Shown: piece by piece, positions 8,203 to 17,448 of the stretch
Layout of the letters: the number at the start of each line of letters is the position of its first letter
Position numbering within the stretch: the stretch's first letter is position 1
From: an uncultured Lachnospiraceae bacterium
Lineage (GTDB): Bacteria > Bacillota > Clostridia > Lachnospirales > Lachnospiraceae
Assembly (NCBI GenBank): GCA_910577735.1
Contig: CAJTOO010000011.1
Coordinates: forward strand, 62,124-126,123
Direction of reading: 5' to 3'
DNA length: 64,000 nt
Notes under the pieces: model-generated
What the model was told of the DNA's origin: nothing
The model's database searches: none
What the model saw: the letters and a program-made list of their open reading frames with translations, nothing else
Made by a program: the position numbers and the translations under genes

Positions 8203-9078
8203 CTAATAAGTCATATTTTCTACTTGAAAGAACTTCTCAATCAGGAAATAGAATATAAAACATTCCAGCACAATGAAAATTGCCATGGCGCTGCCAGCTC
8301 CATATTCCATTCTGGTAAATATAGAATTATACATCAGAGTGCTCGGCACTTCACTTGCATGTAATGGGCCTCCCTTGGTCAGAACCCATATCAGATCAAA
8401 AAGTTTCAGGGAACCAATCACTGCAAAAGTCAGGCTTACTTTCATAGTGCTTTTAATCAGGGGAATTGTCACGTGAAATGCCATCTGGCGTTCGTTTGCC
8501 CCATCAATCTGTGCCGCTTCATAAATTTCTGCAGGCACACTCTTGATGCCTGTATAAAGAATCAGCATATGATAACCGATATACTGCCATACGATAGGGA
8601 AAAATGATGCGGCAAGCACGAAACGCTTATCGCCCAGCCAGTCCTGTCCCTGCCATCCGAAGCTTTTTAAAATAGCATTTAAAGCACCGTAATCGGGATT
8701 ATATATTTTCAAAAATAGTTGGCCGATTACCACGGTGGAGAGTAATACAGGAATAAAATAAATGGTTCTGTATACTTTTTCTCCCCGGATATTCCTTGCT
8801 AACACAAGCGCAAAAAACAGAGCGGGTATTAACTGTCCTACAATGGAAGCAACGGCCAGAATAAGGGAGTTGCGTGCCGATGTAAGAAAAGCATCGTTTT
8901 TCAAAAGATTTATATAGTTTTCCATTCCGATAAATATCTTGGCACCGATTCCGTCCCACTGCATGGTGCTGTAATAACCAGACATAGCGATTGGAACAAA
9001 GGCCATGACCAGATAAATCACCAGTGCCGGAAAAACAAAAATCCAATACGCCTTTTTATTTCCAAGCATCTTCTGCAT
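8203..9078 (-). CDS. Sugar ABC transporter permease (MalF/UgpA type)
   Basis: A 291-residue integral membrane protein beginning MQKMLGNKKAYWIFVFPALVIYL, the usual opening of the first permease of CUT1 carbohydrate transporters. Six transmembrane segments are apparent. The EAA loop reads EIYEAAQIDGANERQMAFHVTIPLIKS (about 189-215) with the conserved glycine in DGA. GGAGAGGAG precedes the ATG. It forms the membrane channel together with the downstream permease and receives substrate from the binding lipoprotein encoded just upstream, across a stem-loop. Confidence 0.92.
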   Translation of the reverse strand: MQKMLGNKKAYWIFVFPALVIYLVMAFVPIAMSGYYSTMQWDGIGAKIFIGMENYINLLKNDAFLTSARNSLILAVASIVGQLIPALFFALVLARNIRGEKVYRTIYFIPVLLSTVVIGQLFLKIYNPDYGALNAILKSFGWQGQDWLGDKRFVLAASFFPIVWQYIGYHMLILYTGIKSVPAEIYEAAQIDGANERQMAFHVTIPLIKSTMKVSLTFAVIGSLKLFDLIWVLTKGGPLHASEVPSTLMYNSIFTRMEYGAGSAMAIFIVLECFIFYFLIEKFFQVENMTY

Positions 9079-9120
9079 AATCTATCTCCTCTCCAACGGT
9101 GAATTTATTCAAAAGGATAA

Positions 9121-9147
9121 GAGAATCCGGAAAAGTTCCGGATTCTC
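9121..9147 (-). terminator. Intercistronic stem-loop between binding protein and permease genes
   Basis: A perfect 12 bp stem (9121-9132 with 9136-9147) has a three-base loop, and only a weak U-run follows on the minus strand. Such hairpins after solute-binding-protein genes commonly act as partial terminators or 3'-end protectors, so that the binding protein is made in excess over the permeases. Confidence 0.65.
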
Positions 9148-9155
9148 CGATGTGA

Positions 9156-10541
9156 TTACTCGTTTATAGCCTGAAGATTCTTACAGAATTCTTCCGGAGT
9201 GACAGAACCGTCAATCAACTTCGCAATCTCATTCATAATGGTATCCGCTTTGGATCCGCCGGTCAAAGAGTCTAACCAATATACATAACCTGTTGCATCC
9301 GCTGTTAACGTAGCGATTTCCTGTGATAAACGGTTTAAATCAGAAGTGTCTCCCATATCTGCTTCCCAGGCCGGCATTCCGGAACCTGCAAGATACTGGT
9401 CTTTAGACATTTTCTCACAGATATACTGGGCAACCGCTGCTGATTCAGCAGGATGTTCTGTGTTGCTGCTTACAAGGAATGTCTCCCCGGATCCGCCATG
9501 GAACTCATCAATGGATCCTTTACCGCCCTCAATAACAGGGAATTTGATAACGGAAATCTTACCCTTAACGGCTGCATCCTCTGCCTCACAATCACCATTT
9601 AACCAGCTGCCCATGAACATCATGGCTGCTCTGCCCTGTTTGAAAGCTGCCACAGCGTCATCCTCTGATGTTCCCATTGCGCTGCTTCCGAAACCGCCCC
9701 TTGCTGCAAGCTCCTGTACTTTTGCAGCAGCCGCAGCAAGTTCTGGTGTATCGAAAGAAGCTGTCCCATTCAATGCTGCATTAAAATCTTCTGCACCTGC
9801 CATTCTGATTGCGTGAATACCATAAATCATCAGACCAGGCCATAAATCTTTCTCCCCTAATGAGATAGGTGTAATCCCCGCTGCGTTGAAAGCATCTACT
9901 GCTTCTAACAGTTCATCGTATGTCTCCGGCACTTTCACATTATTCTGCTCAAAAAGTTCTGTGTTGACATACAGGGAGGCAACTGCCACGCTGTATGGAT
10001 AGCCATATGTTTTGCCGTCAAAAACAAAGTTATCCAGCGTACCGCCTAAGATGCGACTCTTTACGTCATCGGACATATATTCATCCAAAGGAAGTACCAG
10101 ACCTGCATCTACATAAGGTTTCATGGTTCCGGCACCCCAGTTAAAAAACACATCCGGAAGTTCATTGCCTGCCATGGCAGTTTTAAGTTTGACCTTATAA
10201 GACTCTGATTCCGTTCCCTCGTGTATCACTTCCACATTCGGCATATCTGTTTTGATAGATTCCAGTGCATTATAGAATGCCACGTAATTACCATCTGTGG
10301 AGTTTGGATCAGAAAACTGTGACCATAAAGTGATTGTCACTTTCTCACCGGAAGTCTCTGTATCTGCTGCGCTGCCGTCTGCTTCATTGTCGGACACTTC
10401 CTCTGTAGAGGAATCGGCTGCAACAGTTTCATTCTTCTGTGTCCCTGATGCGCCTTCTCCGGATGTACCACAGGCTGTACATCCAAGTACCATCACTGCT
10501 GTCATCATTACCCCGATTGTTTTTAGTAGTTTCTTTTTCAT
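9156..10541 (-). CDS. Sugar ABC transporter substrate-binding lipoprotein
   Basis: A 461-residue family-1 solute-binding protein. The signal peptide has the lipobox VLGC, with a second cysteine three residues later (C-T-A-C), so the lipidated residue is C21 or C24. A low-complexity Ser/Glu/Asp linker follows, to about residue 70. The mature domain starts ITLWSQF, with the pattern of CUT1 binding proteins (NELPDVFFNWG, DGKTYGYPYSVAV, AFKQGRAAMMFMGSW). It captures oligosaccharides outside the membrane for the two permeases. AAAGGAG precedes the start. It is the first gene of the operon. I could not identify a convincing promoter in the AT-rich 200 bp upstream. Confidence 0.92.
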   Translation of the reverse strand: MKKKLLKTIGVMMTAVMVLGCTACGTSGEGASGTQKNETVAADSSTEEVSDNEADGSAADTETSGEKVTITLWSQFSDPNSTDGNYVAFYNALESIKTDMPNVEVIHEGTESESYKVKLKTAMAGNELPDVFFNWGAGTMKPYVDAGLVLPLDEYMSDDVKSRILGGTLDNFVFDGKTYGYPYSVAVASLYVNTELFEQNNVKVPETYDELLEAVDAFNAAGITPISLGEKDLWPGLMIYGIHAIRMAGAEDFNAALNGTASFDTPELAAAAAKVQELAARGGFGSSAMGTSEDDAVAAFKQGRAAMMFMGSWLNGDCEAEDAAVKGKISVIKFPVIEGGKGSIDEFHGGSGETFLVSSNTEHPAESAAVAQYICEKMSKDQYLAGSGMPAWEADMGDTSDLNRLSQEIATLTADATGYVYWLDSLTGGSKADTIMNEIAKLIDGSVTPEEFCKNLQAINE

Positions 10542-10701
10542 AGCCTCTCCTTTCGCATGTAACTTGGTTGTGATGCACTTATTTTAGCTTTTGGAGTTTT
10601 GCATGAGAATAGAATTGTTTTACCTCTTTTTAGATTTTTTTGACCAAAAAGAAAAAAGATATAAAATTTTTATTTTTCATAGAATATTTTTTCTGCATAT
10701 C

Positions 10702-10733
10702 AAAAAAGAGAGACCGTTGTAAGGCCTCTCTCT
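10702..10733 (-). terminator. Terminator of the chemoreceptor gene
   Basis: On the minus strand AGAGAGGCC pairs with GGTCTCTCT around a seven-base loop and is followed directly by TTTTTTG. It lies just past the chemoreceptor stop codon. Confidence 0.8.
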
Positions 10734-10746
10734 ACAATCACAAATC

Positions 10747-12462
10747 TTAAAGTTTGAAAAATGAAACTTCCGCTTCCAGATTCTCTGACATCTCTTTCAG
10801 CTCTTTGGCTGCTTCCGCTAGCAGATTGATCGTTGCATTAAGTTCCTGCATGGATGCTGTCGTCTGCTGCGTGGACGCTGCATTCTCCTGGGACACCGCA
10901 GACAGACTCTGAATCACATCCACAACCTTCCCGCGCTCAGAATCACATTCTCCTGCCTGGTTATGAATCAGGCGGGATTCTTCCATGGAACTGTCTATTC
11001 CACTGCTCACATCATGGAACTTCTCTTTGGTCTGATCCAGTTTTCTTTGCTGCTGCGCAATGATTTCATTGACTTCCTTCATGACTTTGACAGAAGCCTC
11101 GGAATCTAAGGTCAGCTGACGGATAATCTCCTCGATGGTCTTCGTGGATTGTTCAGAATCCTCAGACAATTTGGAAATCTGGGTTGCCACCACGGAAAAA
11201 CCGCGCCCTGCCTCTCCGGCTCTGGCAGCTTCAATACTGGCATTCAAGGCTAGCAGACTGGTTTCACTGGCAATAGAGGCAATCAGATCGACCGCTTCCT
11301 GAATCCTTGTGACGGATTCGTTTGTGGTATGTACAGACATCTCAATCTTTTTAATGGCTTCCGTAGTCTTATCATTGGATTCGCTTAACTCATGAATAAT
11401 CTTTGTGGATTCCGTATCTGCCAGATGCATCTGTTCGGACAAATGATCCAGTTCCTGGACACTGTCAACAATCTTCTCAATCAAAATCCCCATATTATTA
11501 ATCTGCAGGGTTGCCGCTTCAATATCCTCTGCCATAGACACGGCACCTTTGGAGATATCCTCCACAGCAATACCGATTTCATCTGCCGTGGTAGAGGTCT
11601 GGGACGCCATCGACTCCAGCGTATCGCCCTTTTCCATCAATGTGTTGGTGTTTTGTTTGATACCGCCGATGATCTCCTGCAGTTTATCTAAAAGAGACTG
11701 CACAGCGCGTCCCATGACACCAAGTTCGTCTTTTCTCTTTAATACTCTCTCGCTGACCTGCAGATTCAGATTACCATCCGCCAGAGATATGAGAATCTCC
11801 TCAGACTGTACAATTACTTTTGCCAGTGCCCGTGCGATGCGAATACAGACAATCTGCGCAACAATCAGAATAAGTACGGCAATGCCAAGAATCATCATTG
11901 TGCTTTGGTTGATCTGGGCAGTTGCCTCTGTGGCCGGCTGGCCGGCAAATACCATTCCCACACACTTGCCAGCAGAGTCAAATACCGACATATAAAATGC
12001 GTAATATTGCTCGCCGTTGATTATCACATCGCTGGTCTCATAAGTCTTGCCTTCCTTGATGACCGTGGATATAACCGCATCAGAAGCCTTGGTTCCCAGA
12101 ATACGTTCTCCCGTGGACTTATCCCGCAAAGAGGTCGCCCGTCTGGTGTCCCCATAAAAAATAGTGACGTCTGCATTAGACCCTTTTACAAAATTGTCGA
12201 TCACTTCCTCATGTTCTGTGACACAGTAATCACCCTTATACAGCATATCGCCCTCCAGCCGATAATCGCCGGAATCGATAGCCTCATAAGCTGCGTAAAT
12301 ACTCTGACACAGATTCTCCAGTCCTTCCATGGTAGTGTCCTGCACCATGCTCCGCATCTTACCAATGGCATAGACCGTAACCACGAGAACCATGATAATC
12401 ATTGGAATTGCGCACAACATCACCAGCTGTGCCATGACACCTAATCTTTTTTTGTCCTTCAT
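10747..12462 (-). CDS. Methyl-accepting chemotaxis protein
   Basis: A 571-residue receptor. Transmembrane segment 1 lies at about 10-33 and segment 2 at about 186-206. The extracellular domain between them looks like a single Cache domain of the type found in many chemoreceptors (DVTIFYGDTRRATSL and GKCVGMVFAG). A HAMP domain follows, then a long cytoplasmic coiled-coil signalling domain whose tip EAARAGEAGRGFSVVA contacts CheA/CheW. There is no C-terminal methyltransferase-docking pentapeptide. AGGAGAAG precedes the start. It may steer the cell to the sugar handled by the neighbouring operon, but that link rests only on proximity, since it is a separate transcript with its own terminator. 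Confidence 0.92.
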   Translation of the reverse strand: MKDKKRLGVMAQLVMLCAIPMIIMVLVVTVYAIGKMRSMVQDTTMEGLENLCQSIYAAYEAIDSGDYRLEGDMLYKGDYCVTEHEEVIDNFVKGSNADVTIFYGDTRRATSLRDKSTGERILGTKASDAVISTVIKEGKTYETSDVIINGEQYYAFYMSVFDSAGKCVGMVFAGQPATEATAQINQSTMMILGIAVLILIVAQIVCIRIARALAKVIVQSEEILISLADGNLNLQVSERVLKRKDELGVMGRAVQSLLDKLQEIIGGIKQNTNTLMEKGDTLESMASQTSTTADEIGIAVEDISKGAVSMAEDIEAATLQINNMGILIEKIVDSVQELDHLSEQMHLADTESTKIIHELSESNDKTTEAIKKIEMSVHTTNESVTRIQEAVDLIASIASETSLLALNASIEAARAGEAGRGFSVVATQISKLSEDSEQSTKTIEEIIRQLTLDSEASVKVMKEVNEIIAQQQRKLDQTKEKFHDVSSGIDSSMEESRLIHNQAGECDSERGKVVDVIQSLSAVSQENAASTQQTTASMQELNATINLLAEAAKELKEMSENLEAEVSFFKL

Positions 12463-12583
12463 ACATTCTTCTCCTGCTTCTCTAAGTATTTATATTACCC
12501 TATACCTGATTATAAAAGGAGATTTCACTCCTGCCCCTCTATTACATATGAATTATATCATAATCCTCATTTAGGAAAAAGTA

Positions 12584-12646
12584 GTAATGTTTCGGACAAG
12601 AAAATAAAACATTACCAAAAATATTTGTATTTTTTAGTAATGTTTT
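12584..12646 (-). terminator. proA terminator within a threefold complementary repeat
   Basis: AAAACATTAC (12606-12615) pairs with GTAATGTTTT (12637-12646), and the inner AAAAATA/TATTTTT extends the stem; a U-rich stretch follows in the minus direction. A further GTAATGTTT at 12584-12592 can pair with the same central arm, so two exclusive hairpins are possible. The first is a reasonable terminator for the proB-proA transcript. Confidence 0.6.
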
Positions 12647-12662
12647 ACTTAAAAAGGCAACC

Positions 12663-13928
12663 CTATTTTCGTACTTGTCCGTCTCCGGTAATCTGGTATT
12701 TGTAAGTTGTCAGCTCCCGAAGTCCCATAGGGCCGCGTGCATGCAGTTTCTGGGTGCTGATGCCGATCTCCGCGCCGAACCCGAATTCAAAACCATCGGT
12801 AAAGCGAGTGGATGCATTCACATACACACAGGCAGCATCCACTTCCCGCAAAAACTTCTTTGCATTTTCCTTATTTTCCGTGAGAATGGCATCAGAATGG
12901 CCTGTATTATAAGCATTGATATGAGCAATGGCCTCTTCCAGGGAAGAGACTGTCTTGACGGAAATAATCAGATCCAGATATTCTTTGCCATAATCTTCTT
13001 CTGTGGCTTCCACGGCTCCCGGAATCTGTGAAAGGACCGTTGCGTCCCCACGTATTTCCACTTGTTTTTCCTGCAGTGCCCTGCCCAATAAGGGTAAAAT
13101 TTTATCGGCTATCTTCTCATGCACCAATAGAGATTCACAGGCATTGCAGACACCAATACGCTGGGTTTTGGCATTGAGAACAATGGGAACTGCCTTTTCC
13201 AGATCTGCTGTTTCATCAATATAAATATGACAGTTGCCCGTGCCGGTTTCAATTACAGGAATCGTACTGTTTTCCACAACGGAACGGATCAGCCCTGCGC
13301 CGCCTCTTGGAATCAATACATCCACATATTCTTTCAGACGCATGAAAGCTGTGGTCACCTCTCTGTCGTTATTTTCAATCAGCTGAACCGCATGGACACA
13401 GACAGATTCCTTTTCCAGGGTATCCTGAATCACTGCCGTGATGGCCTGATTGGAATAAAAGGCGTCTTTTCCGCCTTTTAAAATCACCGCATTGCCAGTC
13501 ATAAAACACAGTCCAAAGGCATCTGCTGTCACGTTTGGACGGGCTTCATAGATGATGCCTGCCACGCCCATGGGCACACGGACTTTATCAATATGAAGAC
13601 CGTTTGGCCGGTCAAAGCTCTCTATAATCTCCCCAATGGGATCTTGCAGTGCGGCAATCTGCCTAAGCCCCTCAGCCATAGCCTTAATCCGGTCAGGATT
13701 CAATCTCAGGCGGTCTAACAAGCCCTGTGACATGCCTGCTTCCCGGGCTCTTTGATAATCCTTATCATTGGCCGCAAGAAGTTTTTCCTGTTCTTTGATA
13801 AGCGCTGCGGCCACCTGTTCCAAGGCATGCATCTTGCGTTCTCCGGTAAGCCCCTGTAATGTTTGTTTGGCATTGACAGCCTGCCTGCCAAGAGTGTCTA
13901 AATATTCCTGTATCATGGTAAACTCCAT
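12663..13928 (-). CDS. proA: Gamma-glutamyl phosphate reductase (proline biosynthesis)
   Basis: ProA reduces gamma-glutamyl phosphate with NADPH to glutamate semialdehyde, the second step from glutamate to proline. The 421-residue protein has the aldehyde-dehydrogenase fold, with the catalytic cysteine in GVCNACESLLVH, the substrate segment MGVAGIIYEARPNVTADA and the C-terminal RGPMGLRELTTYKY. Length is normal for the family. Two starts are possible: 13928 with GGAGG nine bases upstream, or 13916 (MIQEYLDTLG) with GGAG six bases upstream. It lies 72 bp after the DUF896-MTHFS fusion gene, which separates it from proB. Confidence 0.95.
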   Translation of the reverse strand: MEFTMIQEYLDTLGRQAVNAKQTLQGLTGERKMHALEQVAAALIKEQEKLLAANDKDYQRAREAGMSQGLLDRLRLNPDRIKAMAEGLRQIAALQDPIGEIIESFDRPNGLHIDKVRVPMGVAGIIYEARPNVTADAFGLCFMTGNAVILKGGKDAFYSNQAITAVIQDTLEKESVCVHAVQLIENNDREVTTAFMRLKEYVDVLIPRGGAGLIRSVVENSTIPVIETGTGNCHIYIDETADLEKAVPIVLNAKTQRIGVCNACESLLVHEKIADKILPLLGRALQEKQVEIRGDATVLSQIPGAVEATEEDYGKEYLDLIISVKTVSSLEEAIAHINAYNTGHSDAILTENKENAKKFLREVDAACVYVNASTRFTDGFEFGFGAEIGISTQKLHARGPMGLRELTTYKYQITGDGQVRK

Positions 13929-14000
13929 TCTGCCGTTCTGCCTCCGGCTGTTTGTTGGTTATCCACTTTCCTGTTCTTCTGTCTGATATATGCAAACATT

Positions 14001-14798
14001 TTATAGGCATCCTTGTTCCGTCAATATCATATCCGGAGTCATATCATGAGACTCCCAGGGAATCTGCTCCCATACCTGACATTGATATGCAAGGGCTGCG
14101 GTGGTAAGCTGTATCTTTCCAAGGTCTTTAGAACTGCCAAGCTTTTCCAGATAACGGTCATAGAAGCCGCCGCCATATCCGATTCTGTGATGAGCCCTGT
14201 CAAAAGCGGCACCTGGCAGGCACATAAGGACATGTGTCGTCTGTAAAAGATATTCAGGATAGGATCTGCCTGCCTTGGGCTCCAGGATGCCACGGTAGCC
14301 TTCCTGCAAGTCTGATAAATCTGTTATCCGATAAAACTCCATGTCTCGTCCCTCCACCCGGGGCACGAAAACAAGTTTTTCCTCCAAAAGCGCCTGCTTC
14401 ATCAGTTCGAAGGTGTCTACTTCACTGCGGTAACTGGCGTACACAAGAAGTGCATCTGCCTCCTGGTAACAGGCTCGGGAGGTCATGTTTTTCATAATAT
14501 CCCGGCTGTACCGGGTCCTCTCCTGTGCCGGGAGGTCATCCCTTCGCTGTAAGGATGTTCTGCGGACCTCTTCTTTTGACAGAGATTGCGCCTTCTTTTT
14601 GTCCCTAAGGTTTGTGACCGTTCCGTCCTTCTCCACAATAGAGATATTGTCAAGCTGGCCTCTTAAGTTAGCGCGCACATTGGCTACATAAGCCTGCCGC
14701 AGTCTGCCCTGTTCTTCCTTTTCAGCTTCGGTCAGGCCCTCTTTCTGAGATTTGTGATAGAGTTCGTTGATTCGCGCTGTCATCTGTTCTGCTGTCAT
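14001..14798 (-). CDS. DUF896 (YnzC-like) domain fused to 5-formyltetrahydrofolate cyclo-ligase
   Basis: A 265-residue two-domain protein. Residues 1-70 (ARINELYHKSQKEGLTEAEK, then RLRQAYVANVRANLRGQL) match the small helical YnzC/UPF0291 protein. Residues 75-265 are 5-formyltetrahydrofolate cyclo-ligase (MTHFS), with the ATP-binding signature RIGYGGGFYDRYLE near residue 205. MTHFS converts 5-formyl-THF to 5,10-methenyl-THF with ATP, returning it to the one-carbon pool used by FolD and Fhs encoded further along. The reading frame is continuous through the junction and AAAGG sits eight bases before the ATG, so this is a true fusion. It sits between proB and proA, 35 bp after proB. Confidence 0.9.
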   Translation of the reverse strand: MTAEQMTARINELYHKSQKEGLTEAEKEEQGRLRQAYVANVRANLRGQLDNISIVEKDGTVTNLRDKKKAQSLSKEEVRRTSLQRRDDLPAQERTRYSRDIMKNMTSRACYQEADALLVYASYRSEVDTFELMKQALLEEKLVFVPRVEGRDMEFYRITDLSDLQEGYRGILEPKAGRSYPEYLLQTTHVLMCLPGAAFDRAHHRIGYGGGFYDRYLEKLGSSKDLGKIQLTTAALAYQCQVWEQIPWESHDMTPDMILTEQGCL

Positions 14799-14833
14799 AG
14801 GATTTGCCTTTCTCCCGTGCCTCTTGCAGGCCG

Positions 14834-15694
14834 TTAATTCTTATGCATCTGCTGTACATATAAGGGCAGATCAAACGCATCGTCCCTGTGTGCCAGAAAT
14901 AAGGTGCCAATATTCTGGCCGCTTAAAATCCGGTGAATTACTTTAATATCCTCACTGTTGGCAATGACCATATCAACCCCCATACTGTTGGCAATCTTTG
15001 CCGCCTGCAGTTTGGTGGTCATCCCGCCGGTTCCCACACTGCTACCGGTAGACGCCTTGCCCATGTTCATCAATTCTTCCGTGAGTTCCTCCACCACTTC
15101 GATGTATTTCACATCCGGGTTCTGTCTGGGATCGTCCGTGTAAAGCCCGTCAATATCTGACAACAGAAGCAGCATATCCGCGTCTATCAGGGATGCCACA
15201 ATAGCCGACAGGGTATCATTATCACCAATCTCAATCTCATAAGTGGCCACAGTGTCATTCTCATTTACAATCGGAATCACCCCCAGCTTAAATAACTCTG
15301 CAAAAGTATTTTGTGCATTAAAGCGGTTCAGATTATCCACAATCGTATTCTTGGTCATAAGAATCTGGGCCGCCACCTGATTATACTCTGCAAAAATCTT
15401 CTGATAGGTCATCATCAGCCGTGCCTGTCCCACAGCCGCACAGGCCTGTTTGACAGCAATGGGATTGTCCTTTTCATTCTCCGGCAGCATGATCGCCTTT
15501 TTCCCCACAGATATCGCCCCGGAAGTTACCAGCACCACGTCTTTACCCTGATTGCGAAGATTACACAGCTCCCGCACCAGCACATCGAGTTTGGTATAAT
15601 CCAGATCCCCGGTCTCCTTATGCTGCAGAGAGGAGGAGCCAATCTTCACCACGACTCTCTTTTTATCTTTCATATGTATTCTATGGTCTTCCAT
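14834..15694 (-). CDS. proB: Glutamate 5-kinase, short form without PUA domain
   Basis: ProB phosphorylates glutamate at the gamma carboxyl as the first and feedback-controlled step of proline synthesis. Visible motifs of the amino-acid kinase fold are VVVKIGSSSL, VLVTSGAISVGKK, PIVNENDTVA, FGDNDTLSA-type IGDNDTLSAIVASLIDADMLLLLSDIDGLY and GTGGMTTKLQAAKIA. The protein ends at about 286 residues, so the RNA-binding-like PUA domain of E. coli ProB is absent, as in many Firmicutes. The start at 15694 follows AAGGAG with an 11-base spacer; MKDKKR at 15673 is an alternative. It follows the FAD-dependent protein gene by about 40 bp. Confidence 0.93.
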   Translation of the reverse strand: MEDHRIHMKDKKRVVVKIGSSSLQHKETGDLDYTKLDVLVRELCNLRNQGKDVVLVTSGAISVGKKAIMLPENEKDNPIAVKQACAAVGQARLMMTYQKIFAEYNQVAAQILMTKNTIVDNLNRFNAQNTFAELFKLGVIPIVNENDTVATYEIEIGDNDTLSAIVASLIDADMLLLLSDIDGLYTDDPRQNPDVKYIEVVEELTEELMNMGKASTGSSVGTGGMTTKLQAAKIANSMGVDMVIANSEDIKVIHRILSGQNIGTLFLAHRDDAFDLPLYVQQMHKN

Positions 15695-15733
15695 CGTTAC
15701 TGTTTCTCCTTCTTGGCCTGCTATCCGCAAGCC

Positions 15734-17422
15734 TCATTCTATCACTGTTTTGTAGAGAGAGGCAACTTTTTCTGCTATCAGGATGCCGTCCATGGCAGCA
15801 GAGGTAATGCCGCCGGCATAACCGGCGCCCTCCCCACAGGGATAAAGCCCGGCTGTGGCTGACTGTCCCGTACTATCACGCAGTATCCGCACCGGTGAAG
15901 ATGTCCTGCTCTCAACACCGGAAACGAAAGCATTGGCATCGGCAAATCCCTTCATAGATTGACCTATTAAGTCAATACCTTCCACCAGGGATTCATTCAG
16001 AGCATCCGGAAGAATATCATGCACAGCCGCCATGCGCCATTGTCCCTTAATGGCTGGCGAGAACGCCGGATGATCTGTCTCTATCTCTGCTATGGATAAA
16101 GTATTCTCTCTACCTGCCATCCCAAGGGCATCCTGAGAACAGCTTCCGTCTTGGTGACTGTTTCTGGCAAGCACGGCCTGGCGGTAGGCGCCATACCGCT
16201 CTACCGGTACTGTCCCGGCCCCGATTTCATAAGCCTTCTCTTCCAGTCTGCGCTGAAAGGCAATACCCGCAAGGGGACCTGTTCCCCCATAATCCTCCGG
16301 TGTCACGGTGACTATAATGGCACTGTTGCTGTTAGCGCCATCTCTTCCGCGATAACTCATACCATTAACAGCCAGCCTTTCCGGTTCCGAAGAAGCATTG
16401 ACCACATAACCGCCGGGACACATACAGAAAGAATAGACCCCTCGGCCACTTGTTGTCTTAGCCGTTACCTTATAATTTGCTGCCGGCAGGTTCCCGTCTG
16501 CGCCCCTGCCATACTGTATCTGGTCAATGAGAGTTCTTGGATGCTCTATGCGAAGTCCTACTGCAAAGGCCTTTGCCTCCATGGGAATCTGGTTTTGTGC
16601 AAGCATATGAAAAGTATCCCTGGCGCTGTGTCCGATAGCCAGAATCACCACCTGGCTCTCTATACAGCTGCCATCCTCAATCCTCACACCCTGCACCTGA
16701 TTCTTAGCGATCATCAGGTCTGTGACTTTTGTCCGAAAGCGCACCTCGCCGCCAAAGCTTTGAATCTGTCTGCGCAGATTTGTCACTACCTTCACAAGAA
16801 TATCTGTGCCAATATGCGGCTTAGCCTCATACAGAATATCCTCCGGCGCACCGGCCTGTACCAGTATTTTCAATACTTCCCGGTTTCTGCCCAAAGGGTC
16901 TTTCACCAGGGTATTTAACTTGCCGTCCGAGAAGGTACCTGCCCCTCCCTCCCCAAACTGTACATTGGAGTCAGGATTGAGTACTCCCTCCTGCCAGAAC
17001 CGTTCCACATCTGCAAGCCGTGTCTGCGCTTCCTGCCCCCGTTCCAGCAGAATAGGGCGATAGCCATGTTTTGCCAGCATATAACCGCAGAACAGTCCAG
17101 CAGGTCCCGTACCTACAATAATCGGTCTGTTTGTAAGCACTTGACTGCCTGTAGAAGGAAACTGATACTCCTTTACTGTGACTGCCTGTACTTGTCCAGG
17201 CTTGCCATGACAGGCAGATAATACCTTATCCTGCTCTGCCACTGCCACATCTACCGTATAGACAATATATATGTCAGGCTTTTTCCTGGCGTCTATGGAT
17301 TTCTTTATAATCTGTAAATCCTTGATTTTGTCAGGGGCAACCCGCAGGACTTTGGCAGCCCTTTTCCTAATATCCTCGTGGGTATGCTCCGGCGGCATTT
17401 TTATCTGATTGATACGAATCAT
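15734..17422 (-). CDS. FAD-dependent dehydrogenase (COG2509 family)
   Basis: A 562-residue flavoprotein. Residues 1-90 form a ferredoxin-like N-terminal domain (IRKRAAKVLRVAPDKIKDL, KKPDIYIVYTVDV). A Rossmann FAD-binding motif follows, PIIVGTGPAGLFCGYMLA, with ILLERG ending the second strand. Later conserved blocks are NVQFGEGGAGTFSDGKLNT, GHSARDTFHML and PCGEGAGYAGGITSAAMDGI. This is the COG2509 group of uncharacterised flavin dehydrogenases found widely in anaerobes. The physiological substrate is unknown. It is part of the long minus-strand series, 26 bp after the YhiN-like gene. Confidence 0.88.
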   Translation of the reverse strand: MIRINQIKMPPEHTHEDIRKRAAKVLRVAPDKIKDLQIIKKSIDARKKPDIYIVYTVDVAVAEQDKVLSACHGKPGQVQAVTVKEYQFPSTGSQVLTNRPIIVGTGPAGLFCGYMLAKHGYRPILLERGQEAQTRLADVERFWQEGVLNPDSNVQFGEGGAGTFSDGKLNTLVKDPLGRNREVLKILVQAGAPEDILYEAKPHIGTDILVKVVTNLRRQIQSFGGEVRFRTKVTDLMIAKNQVQGVRIEDGSCIESQVVILAIGHSARDTFHMLAQNQIPMEAKAFAVGLRIEHPRTLIDQIQYGRGADGNLPAANYKVTAKTTSGRGVYSFCMCPGGYVVNASSEPERLAVNGMSYRGRDGANSNSAIIVTVTPEDYGGTGPLAGIAFQRRLEEKAYEIGAGTVPVERYGAYRQAVLARNSHQDGSCSQDALGMAGRENTLSIAEIETDHPAFSPAIKGQWRMAAVHDILPDALNESLVEGIDLIGQSMKGFADANAFVSGVESRTSSPVRILRDSTGQSATAGLYPCGEGAGYAGGITSAAMDGILIAEKVASLYKTVIE

Positions 17423-17448
17423 TATGGTATACTTTCTCTTTCTTTATG

